Assembly: GCF_020509005.1 (NCBI RefSeq)
Contig: NC_063017.1
Span: forward strand, 1,860,001-1,924,000
From: Fulvia fulva
Lineage: Eukaryota > Ascomycota > Dothideomycetes > Mycosphaerellales > Mycosphaerellaceae
Direction of reading: 5' to 3'
DNA length: 64,000 nt
Shown in pieces: positions 11,729 through 26,737 of this stretch. Made by a program: the position numbers and the translations under genes. How positions within the stretch are numbered: the first letter of the stretch is position 1; every line of letters begins with the position of its first letter. The notes below the pieces were generated by a model. It had not been told where the DNA came from and did no database searches. It was given only the letters and a program-made list of their open reading frames with translations.

Positions 11729-13046
11729 TTACTCCTTATATAGAGCATTGTAGACCGTGCAGTCACGGTTCCACAATTTCAGACCTTCCGTTCTGTGGCT
11801 GATAACTTCCCACTCCTTCTCTTGCCTGAGCTCTAGCATGAACCTCTCCAAGTCAACAGGACACTCCGGCAAATCCCTCGTCGCGAACCAGCAGTGCTCG
11901 TCTCGCTCCGGAAACTCGCCCGTCCAGCTCTCATAATCCTTCACATGGCTATCATAAAGCTCCTCCGGCATCCGGCAATTGACAGTCCGAAAGTGCTTCC
12001 TCAGCAGCTCAAACTCCGGCTTCCTCGTGATCCCTCCTCCCTCATCTTCCTCCACAATCCCATACTTACTCCCATCATCACAGTAGGTATACAGACATCC
12101 TCCACTAAACACCCCCGTCATATCTCGCGAGTACAAACATGGAACTTCCTCCCACAATCTATACCCCACAAAAGTCCCATACTCCCCCAGAAACATTGGG
12201 ATAGGGTATTCTTGCAGTATCTTCACCATATTCTTCCATCCGGAAATTCGGAAATCTGACTTACACGCCCAGCTCCAGTTCTCCCTGGCAATGAAATCTG
12301 CACAACTGAGATCGGTAGATGGGCCAGCGGAGAAGTACTGCACCGCCTGAAGTTGAAAGTTCAAGATTTCGCATAATGCAACGCCGACAGGAATCTGTCT
12401 CCCACCGCGGAGATGGAGGAAGGACTTGATGTCTCGAACGTGAGCCCGGTGGACTTCTGCAATTTTGGTCGCCTTGAGGTCAACGAGAGCGCTGCCATCT
12501 ACGATGAAGCCGAGGACGTTGGGATAGCTGGCGAGTTCGTCTACGATGCGGATGCTGCGTTCGAGGGACTCTGTTGTGTGGTAGGTGCGGGTGTCGAAGT
12601 CTGTGTCAAAGGATGGCCAGCCGGCGTCTGGTTGGGGTGGTCGAGCGATACCTTCGCCAATGGTAACGAGGACGTAGATTCCTGCTTGGGCGAGGAGTTT
12701 GAGCGCTTCATGGTGGTTCTTGGTTGGGTCCAAGGAGGGGATGAAGATTGTGTTGAGGCCGAGTTCGCGGAAGACTTTGACGTCCCGTTGAAGTGTTTCC
12801 AGATGTTCTTCAGATAAGCAGTCGACCTTGTGGATAGGATATAGCGGCTCGCCTGGTGGTTTCGGATGTCGGATGAAGTAATTGATGCCCTTGATCAGGA
12901 ACTGCATTCGAGATCAGCCTTGTCTATCTAGCTAGATCGTTCCCAGCGCAGCGTACCCTGTCGCCATCTCGCCAGAACACATCTCCTTCTGTGCGGACAG
13001 GCTCGTATGCTGGTCTAGGTCTCAGGTAGTATTGTAGCTCGGACAT
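11729..13046 (-). CDS. GH72-like protein lacking the acid/base Glu
   Basis: Two exons, 12957-13046 and 11729-12901, with a 55-bp intron (420 aa). It follows GH72 beta-1,3-glucanosyltransferases (GAS/GEL) along their catalytic domain: FLIKGINYF, DVKVFRELGLNTIFI, AGIYVLV, IPVGVA, ISGW, PMFLGEYG, LYSRDMTGVFSGGCLYTY, KYGIVEED. The nucleophile Glu is kept (about E270 in GEYG), but the segment matching the family's GNE acid/base motif reads VDGSA, so Ser or Gly stands where Glu is required. There is no signal peptide, no cysteine-rich domain and no GPI site, whereas GH72 enzymes are normally secreted and GPI-anchored. I infer a non-secreted, probably non-catalytic relative. Confidence 0.8.
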
Positions 13047-13544
13047 GTCCACAGTAGCAAAACGAAAGGTCAGTCCCCAACGAGAGTGTAGTGAAACGCT
13101 GAATACTTGGCCATTGCTGTGAGTCCCTCCTGTGTCTGTAGTCAGCATTGAACCAAAACGTGGATCCCAGCTGGCAGACATGATGGAGTTGCCACCTTGC
13201 ACCACGAAGGATGTTGCATCGACAAAGAAGTTCGCGACTTCGCGTTATCCCCGCACTAGACTATCCGTGCTGTTGTGAGTCCACTTAGCCCTCCGAAGAG
13301 AGGGCAGAGTGGACCCACGGAAGCACGGATAAGCGACCCTGTGCTGGCAATGGCATCGGATGCTTTGGGAAGCTCAAAGCTTCTCCCTCGGACTCCCGAG
13401 GCTATCACTTCTACAACCACATCGCTCCTAGCGAGTCGTAAGACCACCTCCTCTGTAAGTTACAGCAACGTTGTTCTCTTCACATCTATCGTCCTCTCGT
13501 ACATGTCATATTGCGGCAAAGGAGTCTTCACAAACAGAAAAGGC
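13047..13544. other. Divergent promoter region
   Basis: 498 bp between the divergent GH72-like and racemase-like genes, so it should carry both promoters. There is an inverted repeat: CTATCCGTGCT near 13261 and AGCACGGAT near 13322. Confidence 0.4.
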
Positions 13545-14831
13545 ATGTTCGCACCACCATTGAGCGGTGTTCGGGTCCTGGAGTTTGCCGGACTGGCACC
13601 AGGTAAGATCGCTACGACGGCAGCATGTGCAATGCGTGATAGTTGACGACAACTTGTAGGACCCTACGCTGGAATGCTCCTCGCCGACTACGGCGCAGAC
13701 GTGCTTCGCGTCGACCGTGCCCACCCCAAAGCATTCACAGACGATCCCCCTCCACCGACGAACGATGCCTTAACCAGACACAAGAGCTCCATAACAGTGA
13801 ACACGAAGACGGAGGCAGGCATTGCTCTCCTCAAACATATAATCGCCAAAGTAGACGTCGTGATCGATCCCTTCCGGCCAGGCGTGCTCGAAAATATGGG
13901 CCTGGGTCCCGAACAGGTACTACTCCGGCTGAACCCGCGACTGATCGTTGCAAGAATGACAGGGTTCCGGCGCGATGGCAAGTACAAAGACATGGCAGGC
14001 CACGATATCAACTACATTGCAGTATCGGGTGTGCTGGGGACATTCGGTAGAGAAGGCGAGAAGCCATATCCACCAGCAAACATTGTTGGAGATTTTGCGG
14101 GCGGAGGCGCAGTATGCTTTATGGGCATCATGTTGGCTCTGTATCAGCGAGATACCAAGACGGGTATGGGACAAGTGGTAGAGGCAAACATGGTTGATGG
14201 CTCCGCACATCTGGCGACAATGCCACGACTCGCGGCCAAGACACCAATGTGGAATGGTGCTCGTGGTACGAACACGCTGGATGGTGGTGCGCCTTACTAT
14301 GGCACGTACGAGACCAAGGATGGAAAGTATGTGGCAGTCGGTGCGCTCGAGCCTCAGTTCTACGCTGCTCTGCTCAAAGGATTAGAGATCAATGTTGAGA
14401 AGGACCAGTGGCCTAATAACAGGGAGGAAAAGAAGACCTGGAAGTTTCAGCAAGAAGCGTTCACAAAGCTATTCAAGCAGAAGACTCGAGCGGACTGGGA
14501 GAAGATCTTCGACGGCACCGATGCATGCGTGACACCTGTTCTGGAGCAGAGGGAGTTGGAAAAAGCCGGCTTCGACCAGAGACCGATCGTCACGCTTAAA
14601 GGCTCTCCTGGTCTGGCTCTTGCCGAAGGCGACGCCGACACACGTCCTCCGGCAACTGGTCAAGGCATGGGCGTTCAAGGCGAGGGCTGGACCCCGGCAG
14701 GCCTCAGACCTGGAGAAGGCGGCGAGGAGGTGCTTGGGAAATGGATGGGCTGGATCAAGGGGCGACACTATAAGGTCCATGAGGGAGGATGCGAAGCGCT
14801 CGAAGTCCCAAGGTCAAGACCGAGAATGTAG
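13545..14831 (+). CDS. CoA-transferase family III / alpha-methylacyl-CoA racemase
   Basis: Exons 13545-13602 and 13660-14831 with a 57-bp intron (409 aa). The start [20 protein letters not shown] followed by [16 protein letters not shown] is the classical N-terminus of CaiB/AMACR proteins. The racemase catalytic pattern is present: His in [11 protein letters not shown], Asp in EANMVDGSA and an acidic residue in [14 protein letters not shown] enzymes invert the alpha-methyl stereocentre of branched acyl-CoAs ahead of beta-oxidation, in peroxisomes or mitochondria; no clear PTS1 is seen at the end (SRPRM). A CoA-transferase role cannot be excluded, but the His/Asp pair favours racemase. Confidence 0.87.
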
Positions 14832-16511
14832 GCCCACTCGAGTACCATCGTCCCACAGATCGACACAAATTTGCGGTTCGCGAAGATCCATGTTAAGCCA
14901 ACATCTGTTGCAGCGAGCTGTTTGCCATAGAGATGCGAGGCCACCGATGGATGAGATACAGCCACATGGCCACTTTTTTGCCCACCCTGTGGCCATGATG
15001 TGGCCACAGCCCGGGGTCACTATAGAGGGCTTTTAAGGCGGTCGTGACAGGCCTATATCGGGCGGGCATCTTGCTAGTAATGGCTGGTGTGAGGCCGTGG
15101 CCATAGTGGGCGAAGCTTGCAGCCATCTGGACACGGCGTGGCCACACCTTGTGGATGGATGATGGATCAGTGGATCGCATCTCTAGTTTGCCATTGCCAT
15201 CGGGCATGTGATTGCTTCGTGATTCTGCATGTGTCGTTCACATTGATCTGGTTGAACTCCGCTCTCTCCTCGGGTCGGTGTCAATCTGCGATGCAGGATC
15301 CCAGTACAGCAGTAGGCGGCCCCAGATCTTGTTACAGGCAGCCCACCACTTCATCGGCCCATGAAGAGAATGAGCTTGAGTCTATGCTAAAGCCATGATC
15401 TAGTGTGCCTTCTTGTCACTTGTCAGAAAGCCGGCTCACCTGCGATGCGAATTCTCTTAGCAGCGACGTCGAAAGTCCTGTGTCGAACAGGATGCATTAC
15501 CCAAATCCAGAGCATGGTCGGACTTCAAGCCGCCCCGTAGCGCGAACGATGCTCGTGCTCTGCCCATGTGCCGGTTCCCAGATACCGATGGCGAACGGCT
15601 CGCTTATCCGCATGGTATGCCACTAGGTGAAGTGGATGATGTTGTAGTATGACACGGATTAGTTCGATGTTGGAGAAGTTTCCGGATCGCGAAGTGGGCT
15701 GGACCTGTGATGCTGGCATGTTGGAAGCTCTTTGAATCAATGGTGTGTAAGACATGTGCCGGATGGTATGTTGCGCGGAGCGGATCTGCTTGTCGAAGTC
15801 AGGCCCCATGGCATCAACAAGGGCATCATCTGGTGTAGTGCATGACCGCGTACGCGTAGAGAAGACTGTGAGTTGCAAAGGGAACTGAAACCAACCCAAC
15901 CCCAGGCGCCGATCCGGGCCAGTGCTGCCGTGCGAACCACCGATCAGGTCGTGACTGCCGCTATGGGAAATCGTTGGGATAAGCTGTTTGATTCGCATGG
16001 AGAGCATTCTGCTTGCTGATAGGACACTGCCGAGATGTAGCACTGCTTCTTAGTTGTCTTGTACAGCCATATGGCATCAGGCATACTGTGTTCCGAGGTT
16101 GTCGTGGGTTCACAATTAAGGTTGTTGGACCGCGCCGACGGTTCGGGCTCAGTCTGAGGCACTAGCTTCAGACCCTTGCATCTGGCTCTCAGTCTTCTTC
16201 CCAACCTGGAAACAACGATCGAGACGATGCAAGTAGTGTGGAAGGAGCATTCGACTTTTCGTACTGAGCTTGATCCCCACGTGCGTCAACTTGCTGTCAA
16301 ACATCAAATCTCGTCGCCTCCGCCCTCACCGTTCTTCCACACAGTACAACCTTGGAAGTTGGAACCTATGAACACCTGCACGAGCCCGTAACAGGCTACC
16401 CGCCGGCCAGCGCCCCGCGGCGTGCAACGTGACACCCGACTGCACCACCCAATCATACCGGAGCAGCGATAACAGATAGGCGCAGCCAGAGTTGCGGCCA
16501 CATGCGCAGAC
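14832..16511. other. Long intergenic region containing a MITE
   Basis: Apart from the MITE at 14928-15185 I find no gene. A 172-codon minus frame at 15525-16043 has no recognisable domain and no supporting context, so it is not called. Confidence 0.5.
14928..15185. mobile_element. hAT-type MITE, 258 bp, with 8-bp target duplication
   Basis: The ends are inverted repeats: TAGAGATGCGA at 14928-14938 and its exact complement at 15175-15185, with weaker matching for another 35 bp inward. The octamer GTTTGCCA flanks both sides (14920-14927 and 15186-15193), a perfect 8-bp target-site duplication. Eight-base duplications and TAGNG-like termini are hAT hallmarks. Subterminal GTGGCCA motifs in both orientations also fit, since hAT transposases bind repeated subterminal motifs. 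There is no coding capacity, so it is non-autonomous. No autonomous partner is in the window. Confidence 0.87.
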
Positions 16512-18103
16512 ATGGGTCTCTTCACGAGAAACAAGAACAAGCAATCTTCGCACAGAGACTCAACATCCAACGGACCATCTCTCAAGAAGCCATTTGCCAT
16601 GCAGCGTGCCAACAGCAACCCTTCGCAAAACGCCACCGTGCCGGATATACCATTACCCAAAGCGCCTGATCCAAACCTGGATCCAGCCGGCTACCTACGC
16701 AGCATCTACGCCGTTCGAGAGAGAAGCAAGCTCGTCCTGGAAAAGGCAAAGAGGAATCAATTGCGCCATTTCAATGTCGACATGTCCAAGTTTCCAGACA
16801 CTGCTCAGTATATTGTATCAATAATCAAAGTGAGGACATCTTCCTGACGTGGACTGTATGAATACGACATGCTGATTGACATGTAGCGCGATTTTGCTCC
16901 GGACTATCACACTATACCGCCTCATGGACGTTGGCAACACTTCGAGGTTGGAGGTCGCCCGAGAGTGGACCAGCTTATGCAGACTTGGCCGAGCACTGTA
17001 GACAGCCAGGAGCGGACACGAAGACTAATAGACCTGTTCTTGGTGTCTGTGCTGCTCGATGCAGGCGCAGGCACGAAATGGCAGTACAAGCCCAAGGAGA
17101 GTGGCAAAGTGTTCAGGCGCAGCGAAGGCTTAGCAGTGGCCAGTTTGGAAATGTTCAAGATGGGCATGTTCTCCAGCAAGCCTGATGAGCCTTATCAAGT
17201 GGACAGCGAGGGATTGAAGAAGCTCACAACCGAGAAGATGGCGCGAGGTCTACAAGTGACGGACGAAAACCCGATCGATGGTTTGGTCGGTCGGACTAAT
17301 CTTCTCATCTGCCTGGGAGATGCGCTCCTGAATCAGGAGATCTTTGGACCAGAGGCCAGACCTGGCAATATGCTGGACTATCTGCTTGCACACCCATCGA
17401 CGCACGCCAACCCAATCCCGATAATTCCTTTGCCGACATTATGGGACACGCTGATGAATGGTCTGTCAGCGATATGGCCAGCGACTCGAACACAGATAGA
17501 TGGCGTGCCGCTTGGAGATGCATGGCCATGCGGCTCGATGCCATCACGTCCTAATAATCCGTGGGAAAACATCGTGCCGTTCCACAAGCTCACGCAATGG
17601 CTGACTTACTCGCTCATGGTTCCCATGCAAAAGCTGGCCAATGTACACTTTGTCGGAGTGGAGTTGATGACGGGCCTTCCAGAATATCGGAATGGTGGCC
17701 TACTAGTTGACACAGCACTTCTCACACTCAAGCCGGATGATGCCGCGCGAGGACTAGAGCAGTATCAGATGAATGCTACCCGGCAAGGACAGCCAAACGT
17801 CGAGGTCGTGCCACTTTTCACTGCGGATGACGATGTCATTGTTGAGTGGAGAGCAGTTACGGTCGGCTTTCTCGACGAGTTACTTGCCGAAGTCAATCTT
17901 CTGCTGGGGCTTTCCGGCGAGGAGAAGTTGAGCTTGGCACAAATGCTCGAGGCAGGCAGCTGGAAGGTCAGTCATGCCACCCATCCTCCGTCGAATGACC
18001 TTGCTAATCACTCCCACAGGGCGGAAGAGAAATCGCAGAAGTGTCTAGACCGAACACCAAGGAGCCACCCATCATGATCTTATCCGACGGCACGGTATTT
18101 TAG
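16512..18103 (+). CDS. URC4: DUF1688 protein, Urc4-like (uracil catabolism)
   Basis: Three exons, 16512-16829, 16887-17966 and 18020-18103 (493 aa). Family features in order: a YLRSIYAVRERSKLVL entry helix, DFAPDYHTIPPHGRWQHF, RTRRLIDLFLVSVLLDAGAG, then GRTNLLICLGDAL, WPCGSMP and HKLTQWLTYSLM. These are the conserved blocks of DUF1688, which includes the yeast Urc4 factor of the URC pyrimidine-catabolic route. Its biochemical reaction is not established to my knowledge. No signal peptide or membrane segment. The short last exon restores the end GTVF. Confidence 0.85.
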
Positions 18104-18966
18104 TTGAGTTCGTTGCTCTCAGGATGCGAGTATGATCCTCCGCAATGGGATGGCGCAGCCTGCTTTCCACGAGGATCCTGGGTACAAAAACTCTCGGCCG
18201 ACCTCGAAGGCGCAGCAGACAGACGCCACAGTCGCACTGACGAGAATGGACTATGTGCACCGCGTGGCTACAACCCTTTGCGAGCGCATCCGGTCCGTGG
18301 CGGCGACAGCAACATGACAAGCACGACTTAGTACTCGAGCTACGAAGTCATGCTTCATCCCTGACGGCCGATGGTCATGCACTGTGGAGAATTCAAAACA
18401 CGACAGGAAAGGGAAAAGTGGTGTACATACAGAACATGGCTATGAAGAAGGCATTTTCTTGCTGGAAGGACCTGTACGAGAGTCCTGGTAATGTTGAATG
18501 TCCGGCAGCCATCAGCGCGCGTACAGCGCGAGAACATAGACTATGATAGACGGCCTCGAAAGAAATGTTCATCCCGATGGTCTTCCATGTGTATCGTGTC
18601 AGTGTTGAATGTTGTTGTTGCCGCTTCAGCAGAAATGCTCAGCGGGACTTGCTCGGGCCCGGTCCAACTTCTTCGTACCCGACCTCAACTTCGACTTCAT
18701 GTTCACACCGACACCTTCTGACTGCTATTGTCAACGCCATATCCTGAACGTTTCAAGCCACCTTACTGCAGAATGGAGATTTCCTAAATTGAAATGGCAA
18801 AAGCAATTGACACTTCAAGCCAAGGCGACGCTCCTCCCGTCGGCAATGGACCACGCCGTCCGGCTACATGGAGCTCTCATCATTGTGTTACAAGTACGTA
18901 GGTCGCTGTCGCTAGCACAGGTAGGTCCATCATCACACCCACACTCTCACCTCTCACATATCCGCA
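18104..18966. other. Intergenic
   Basis: No supported gene. Frames here are short and overlap in all directions; the last 60 bp before the next start are pyrimidine-rich (CACCCACACTCTCACCTCTC), as expected of a fungal promoter. Confidence 0.45.
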
Positions 18967-19808
18967 ATGCCTCCACATCCCTCACCACGCAGCAACGACC
19001 CGATCCAACGCGGCCTCACATCCCCCTCCCCCATCGAAACAACCACCTTCTTCCTAGGCCGCCTCGCCTCCCCCGTCCTCCAATACGGCATCCTCAAACG
19101 ATCCTGGGGCGCACCCCTCCTCCACCGTCTCCACGGCACTACCCTGCCCTCCGGTCCACCATGGATAACTGCCACGCCTCTCGACCGCCTGGGTCTCTCA
19201 CCTTATCGGACGATCCTATGGGCGATGAGTGTAGGAAGTGTAGCGAAGCAGAATTACCACCTATTGGCGACAATGCAAGAGAAGTTGAAGCCGGGCTTTG
19301 GCGCGCAGGTGGCAGTTTTCAATGCAGTGGCGGATACGATTAATAGCATGTTGTTCGTATGTGCGCAGACGAGCGCGAGTGTGAATGGTGAGGGGTTTCC
19401 GCAGACGCCGTTGATAGTGGGCGGGGCGTTGTACGTGACGGGAATACTGGTGGAGCTGGTGAGTGAGCAGCAGAGGCATAACTGGAAGAGGAGGGACGGA
19501 AACAGGGGGAGAGTGTATGGAGGTGGTTTATTTGGACTGGCGAGGCATATCAACTACTTTGGTTACACCTTGTGGAGGATGGGGTATGCGCTGGCGGCGG
19601 GAGGGTGGACTTGGGCTGGTGTTTTGGCGGCGTTGTCGTGTTGGCAGTTCACGCAGGTGACGATTCCGGCGCATCGGGAGTATCTGGAGGGGAAGGTGAG
19701 TGATGAGTCGGACATGTGCGGACTATGCTGACTATGATGTAGTATGGCGAGCAATATCGCGCGTATGAGGAGGCTACGCCGTACAGGTTCATTCCGTACG
19801 TCTATTAG
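18967..19808 (+). CDS. DUF1295 / isoprenylcysteine-methyltransferase-like membrane protein
   Basis: Exons 18967-19695 and 19743-19808 with a 47-bp intron (264 aa). Several hydrophobic segments are followed by the superfamily's C-terminal signature: QQRHNWKRR, GLFGLARHINYFGYTLWRMGYAL, a further helix, and IPAHREYLEGKYGEQYRAYEEATPYRFIP. The R-H-x-N-Y-x-G block and the final Y.....Y...TP.R..P block are shared by DUF1295 proteins, ICMT and the ERG4/ERG24 reductases. I infer an ER-type membrane enzyme acting on a lipid; reductase or methyltransferase cannot be told apart. Confidence 0.78.
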
Positions 19809-20212
19809 ACGAGGGCGATGACGAAAGAGACGCCGAGTAGAGGATCGCGCGGTTATTGAGAGCAGCGAGATACCCTTTTGTTTGCTTGTATGACAAGGAA
19901 GACCTTGTTAACGATTTAATCTTCCGAGTAGTATTTACGCCTGTATGCCAACCGTCCGGAATGGATGTTACCTCCTTCACCGACGCTTGTTTGCTGTGGC
20001 ACTACCAATGGCACATCTTTTCCGGCCACAGTCGCGTGCTACTGCGATCTAGCAGCATGGTATAGAGCACACAGGACACAAGCAAGTGCGAAGATGCAAG
20101 CTTCACGGCATCTACAACAGCATCATGTTCACATATCGTTGGCCATCGGGAGCTCTTCTCCCAATCTCCATTGACGAGTCAACATCTTGTCACGGCAGCA
20201 CAAGAAGCCTCG
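19809..20212. other. Intergenic
   Basis: No gene or distinct signal supported. Confidence 0.4.
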
Positions 20213-23134
<2,922 letters not shown>

Positions 23135-23276
23135 GTGAGACTTTCGAGGCGAAGGGTGGGAGGCGTAGTCCTTTTCAGGAGGATTGTGCACTCCCTGTGC
23201 TGGGTATAGAGTATTGCTTGGATCTCGTTCCTTCTATCAGCGCCTGTACTTTGACCAAATAGACATATCTCCATCT

Positions 23277-24188
23277 CTACTGCCCTTCCACCCTGCCCAC
23301 TACACTCCAATCCACTCCCCTCCCCAACCCCTCCCCCGGAATCCACATCAAACTCCCCATCTTCCCCCCATTAACACTAACGCACTGCCCGTGCACACTC
23401 CCACCAAACCTCTCACTCGCCAACACCAAAAACATCCTCGCCACATCCTCCACCGGCACCGCCTTCCCCATTCCCACCGTAGCCTGACTCTCCGCCCACC
23501 TCCACTGCTCCCCATACCTCTCCACCTCCTCTCTAAACCGGCTCGTGTCCACCGTCCCCGGGACTACCGCATTGACTCTCGCCTTGCCAAAAATCCGGGG
23601 AACATCTTTCGCCAGACTTTGCAACAGGCCATACTGGACGGCCGACTTGCCTGCGGCGTACGCGGGCATACCGCGGACGCCGAAGGTGCCGGCTTCGGAG
23701 CCTATGAGGGTTAGGGAAATGTTGCGGAGGGTAGCTACCTTCACGGGATCTTTGACAGCCTCTTTCACTCCACGGAGCCAGCGCTGCGCGGTCAGAAGGG
23801 TTCCATGGACATTCACATCAAAGATCTTCCTCCAAACGTCCGGATCAGAATCGCAGATCGAGTCCGTTTGAGGTAGGGAGGAGAGATCAATCGATGCGAT
23901 GGCGAGGCAGGATTCTACTGTGCCGAAGTGCGATTCCGCTTCTGTGAAAGCTGCGTCTATGCTAGAGGTAGAGGAGATGTCGCAGGTGTACAGGCGCAGA
24001 TTGCCGATTTTGGAGATTGGGAAAATGTTGATGGCTTCGGGGAGGTCTAGGACTGAGACTCGACTGCCGGCTGCGAGGAAAGCGTCGACTACGACGCGGC
24101 CGATTAGACCGCAGCCGCCGGTGATGAGGACGTGGGAGTCTTCTAGACCGAAGCCGAGGGAGAAGGGGGTGGTTAGATGGGTTGACAT
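23277..24188 (-). CDS. Short-chain dehydrogenase/reductase (SDR)
   Basis: An intronless frame of 303 residues. The Rossmann nucleotide-binding motif appears as TGGCGLIG near residue 23, followed by Asp in the beta-2 position (SVLDLPEA). The catalytic part has Ser in SEAGTFGVRG and YAAGK with the YxxxK pair, and the C-terminal RVNAVVPGTVDT is typical of classical SDRs. The acidic residue after beta-2 favours NAD(H). The substrate is unknown. Converges with the poly-Asp gene 142 bp away. Confidence 0.87.
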   Translation of the reverse strand: MSTHLTTPFSLGFGLEDSHVLITGGCGLIGRVVVDAFLAAGSRVSVLDLPEAINIFPISKIGNLRLYTCDISSTSSIDAAFTEAESHFGTVESCLAIASIDLSSLPQTDSICDSDPDVWRKIFDVNVHGTLLTAQRWLRGVKEAVKDPVKVATLRNISLTLIGSEAGTFGVRGMPAYAAGKSAVQYGLLQSLAKDVPRIFGKARVNAVVPGTVDTSRFREEVERYGEQWRWAESQATVGMGKAVPVEDVARMFLVLASERFGGSVHGQCVSVNGGKMGSLMWIPGEGLGRGVDWSVVGRVEGQ

Positions 24189-24306
24189 TGTCGTTATGTG
24201 GGAAGGGAAATGAGGTTGGAAGCTTGAAGTGATGGATGCACTGTGGGTCGTGCAGTAGCGTGTTTATCTTCCGCTTTCGGCATGAGCTACACATACGCAT
24301 CAAACT

Positions 24307-26334
24307 TCAACCCAGCAACTGAGACTCCTCCTGTGCGGCCAGAGCAAGTCTGCTACGCACTTCATTCACCAAGCTCTTTGCTTCTTCCACTTCCACGCTA
24401 TCTTGTATCAGCTCATTAGCGAGCTGCATCGTGCGCTGCCAATCGCTCTGAGCATGACACCATCTCGCGAGCCACAAACGGGCGCGACTCGTGATCTGCG
24501 TGACTCCAATGCCCTCTTCACCTTCTTCTGCGCCGTCCTCTTGTGCGAGAGTCAGCTCCATGTATGCTGAAGCTTCATCGTAGTTGCTCTCCTTCTCATA
24601 CAGCAAAGCAATGTCGTACAGCACCCGCGGATCCAAGGCGCCTCCCACTGCGTGCGCGAGTGGATCTGATGTCGATGTGCCAAAGCTGGCTCCTACGTCG
24701 ATCTGACTGCCCACGATGAGGGCACGCTTGAAGGCTTGAATTGCGTTGACGATCTTGCCGCATTTACTGTACGCATTGCCGACTGCTGCCCACATCTTCG
24801 GATCGGCCGCACACAATGCAGCGGCTCGCTTGTAGTAGAACAAACTGTAGCTGTGACATTCAAGCATTTCGTATCCTTGCCCAAGACCATACCACGCTCG
24901 ATAGTCCTTGCGGTTAGTGTCGACCGCGCGGCGGTACGACTCGATGGCTGCTTGGGTGTTTTTGAGCTCGATGTATTCGTGCCCCATCAGAGTCCAGGCT
25001 GTCTGGCAGTTTCGATCAAGCTGCAGAGCGCGACGGAAGTGTAGGACAGCCTTCTCGTGTTCCGCTATGAGACTGTAGTAGTTGCCCAAGATGCAGTTTG
25101 TCTCCGGTCGGAACTTGTCTGTCTCGCTTGCCATCGCTGCTAGTGTCGCTAGCTTGGGCCGATTCTGGAGGACATATAGCATATTGCTGTAGATCTCCAT
25201 ACCATCGAGTCGATGAGGGTGATTGCGTATCAGGTTGTCGAATATGTCCATTGCTTCCTCCTGGTGACGAGCGTGGTACAAAAGTAGCGCCTTCTGCTGC
25301 TGAAGGAAAGCCGAGCGAGGGAAGATACTTTGCATCTGAGCAAGAACATCATAGACAGCTTTCTCCTGCTGAAATAGCTCCTGGTTGCAGTGCACATGAA
25401 AGAAGAAGGTCATGATATTCTGCGGTAGGTGCTGGTTGACTTGTTGGAGATGTTCAGGTGACTCGACCAGAGATGCGAGCTCCAGCCACGCTGCCCAGTT
25501 GTATGGGTTGATGTTTACACTCCGCAGGAGCCATTGTCTGGCGAGTGACTCCGACTTCAGCTTGGTCAGTATGATGCCGTAAAGGTAGTCCAGCCATCCT
25601 TGCGAGCTGCTCATATTCCCGAGGCCGCCTTTCGAGTTGAAGTACTCTTCCAAGACAGTTGAGATGCCAAGAACCTCCTTGTTGACTAGAGCTGGTCCAT
25701 CGTGAGGCCCAAGGATAGTCTCAGAGGCTTCGTTTTTACGCTTTTCGCCAGCAAGGTAGCGTGCGTAAAGCGCCAGGAACAATGACCTCTGACTGAGGTT
25801 CTTCGGAAGAGGCGCAGACTTCGGTCTGAGAGGCTTTGCGGACCAAGGCGATGACGTCGGTCGCTGCCTCTGTTTGCCTGGGGTTGACTTTGGATTGTCG
25901 CTTAGTGGTGAAAGGAGTGTCGAGTTGGGTGTACTGTGAGGAAGTTGGTTTGGCAGGAAGACAGCAGCACAGCGATCAAACTCTCGACAGTCGAAGAAGG
26001 ACTTGGCCATCAGGTAGCGTGGCACTTCTTTCTTTTCCAGCCTTGCTTCCTTCCGGTCATGGTTGGTCGGCGGAACTTCTGCCTCGTCGTCGTCGTCGTC
26101 GTCGTCGTCGTCTGCTTCGGTGTCGGATGTATCTGCCGAGAAGTCTTCTGCGTCGGCAAACGAGTTCAGCAGCTCTGCAGTCCTTCCACATCGCCATCAG
26201 CACACATTACATCGAGGATCCGAGGCCATCGCTTACCACTTGGCGGCAAAGTAAAGGCATCGCTCGTTGCATGCCACGATGGCTCGTTGGAGCTGGTGTT
26301 GCAGTTCTGCTTGCTGTTCCGCAGGCAGCGCCAT
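24307..26334 (-). CDS. CDC23: Anaphase-promoting complex subunit CDC23/APC8
   Basis: Exons 26237-26334 and 24307-26182 with a 54-bp intron (657 aa). The start MALPAEQQAELQHQLQRA leads to CLYFAAKWTAELLNSFADA and later YLMAKSFFDCREFDRCA, the APC8-type N-terminus. A long TPR superhelix follows: FRPETNCILGNYYSLI, KAVLHFRRALQLDRNCQTAW, LMGHEYIELKNTQAAIESYR, AWYGLGQGYEMLECHSYSLF, WAAVGNAYSKCGKIVNAIQA. The protein is a scaffold of the nuclear APC/C ubiquitin ligase that drives anaphase and mitotic exit. An Asp-rich stretch near residue 55 is encoded by a (GAC)n run. The acceptor chosen (GTGGAAG) is the one that restores frame. Confidence 0.92.
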
Positions 26335-26737
26335 ATCTTCTCTCCGCAGTCGGCCTGCCTATCGTGATGTGCGTATGTCACGGCGATGGTGGTTTCATCC
26401 CATGTTCTTTGCTACATACTGTAAACACGACGCGTGATTGGCGCGTCGGTGCTGCAGCCTGCAGGTACAGACAGCTCCGGCCAAGACCCTGAACCTCGAG
26501 GCACAATTTGCGGAAGCAGCGACAATCGTAGACTACCATTCGAGGCATTCATTGTTCTAACACTCCTACACTCGCTCCTTCCCCACGACATTGCCCAACA
26601 TTGGCGTACCTTCTCTTCCAAGGAGTCTCTGTCGGCTTTCACTCCATACAGCTCGACGAACCAAACCGAACCAGATTGTCACAGCGAAGCGACTCGTGTC
26701 TTTCAGCCGAATCAATACCCCACGTCCGATCGACAAG
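26335..26737. promoter_or_regulatory. Divergent promoter of CDC23 and ERG20
   Basis: 403 bp separate two divergent core genes, so both promoters lie here. No specific site was identified. Confidence 0.45.

Noticed and set aside
12413..12817. 134-codon plus frame within the GH72-like gene
   Set aside because: Shadow of the minus-strand gene; no family resemblance.
15525..16043. 172-codon minus-strand frame
   Set aside because: No domain, no codon-use or neighbour support; open frames of this length arise by chance in GC-rich fungal DNA.
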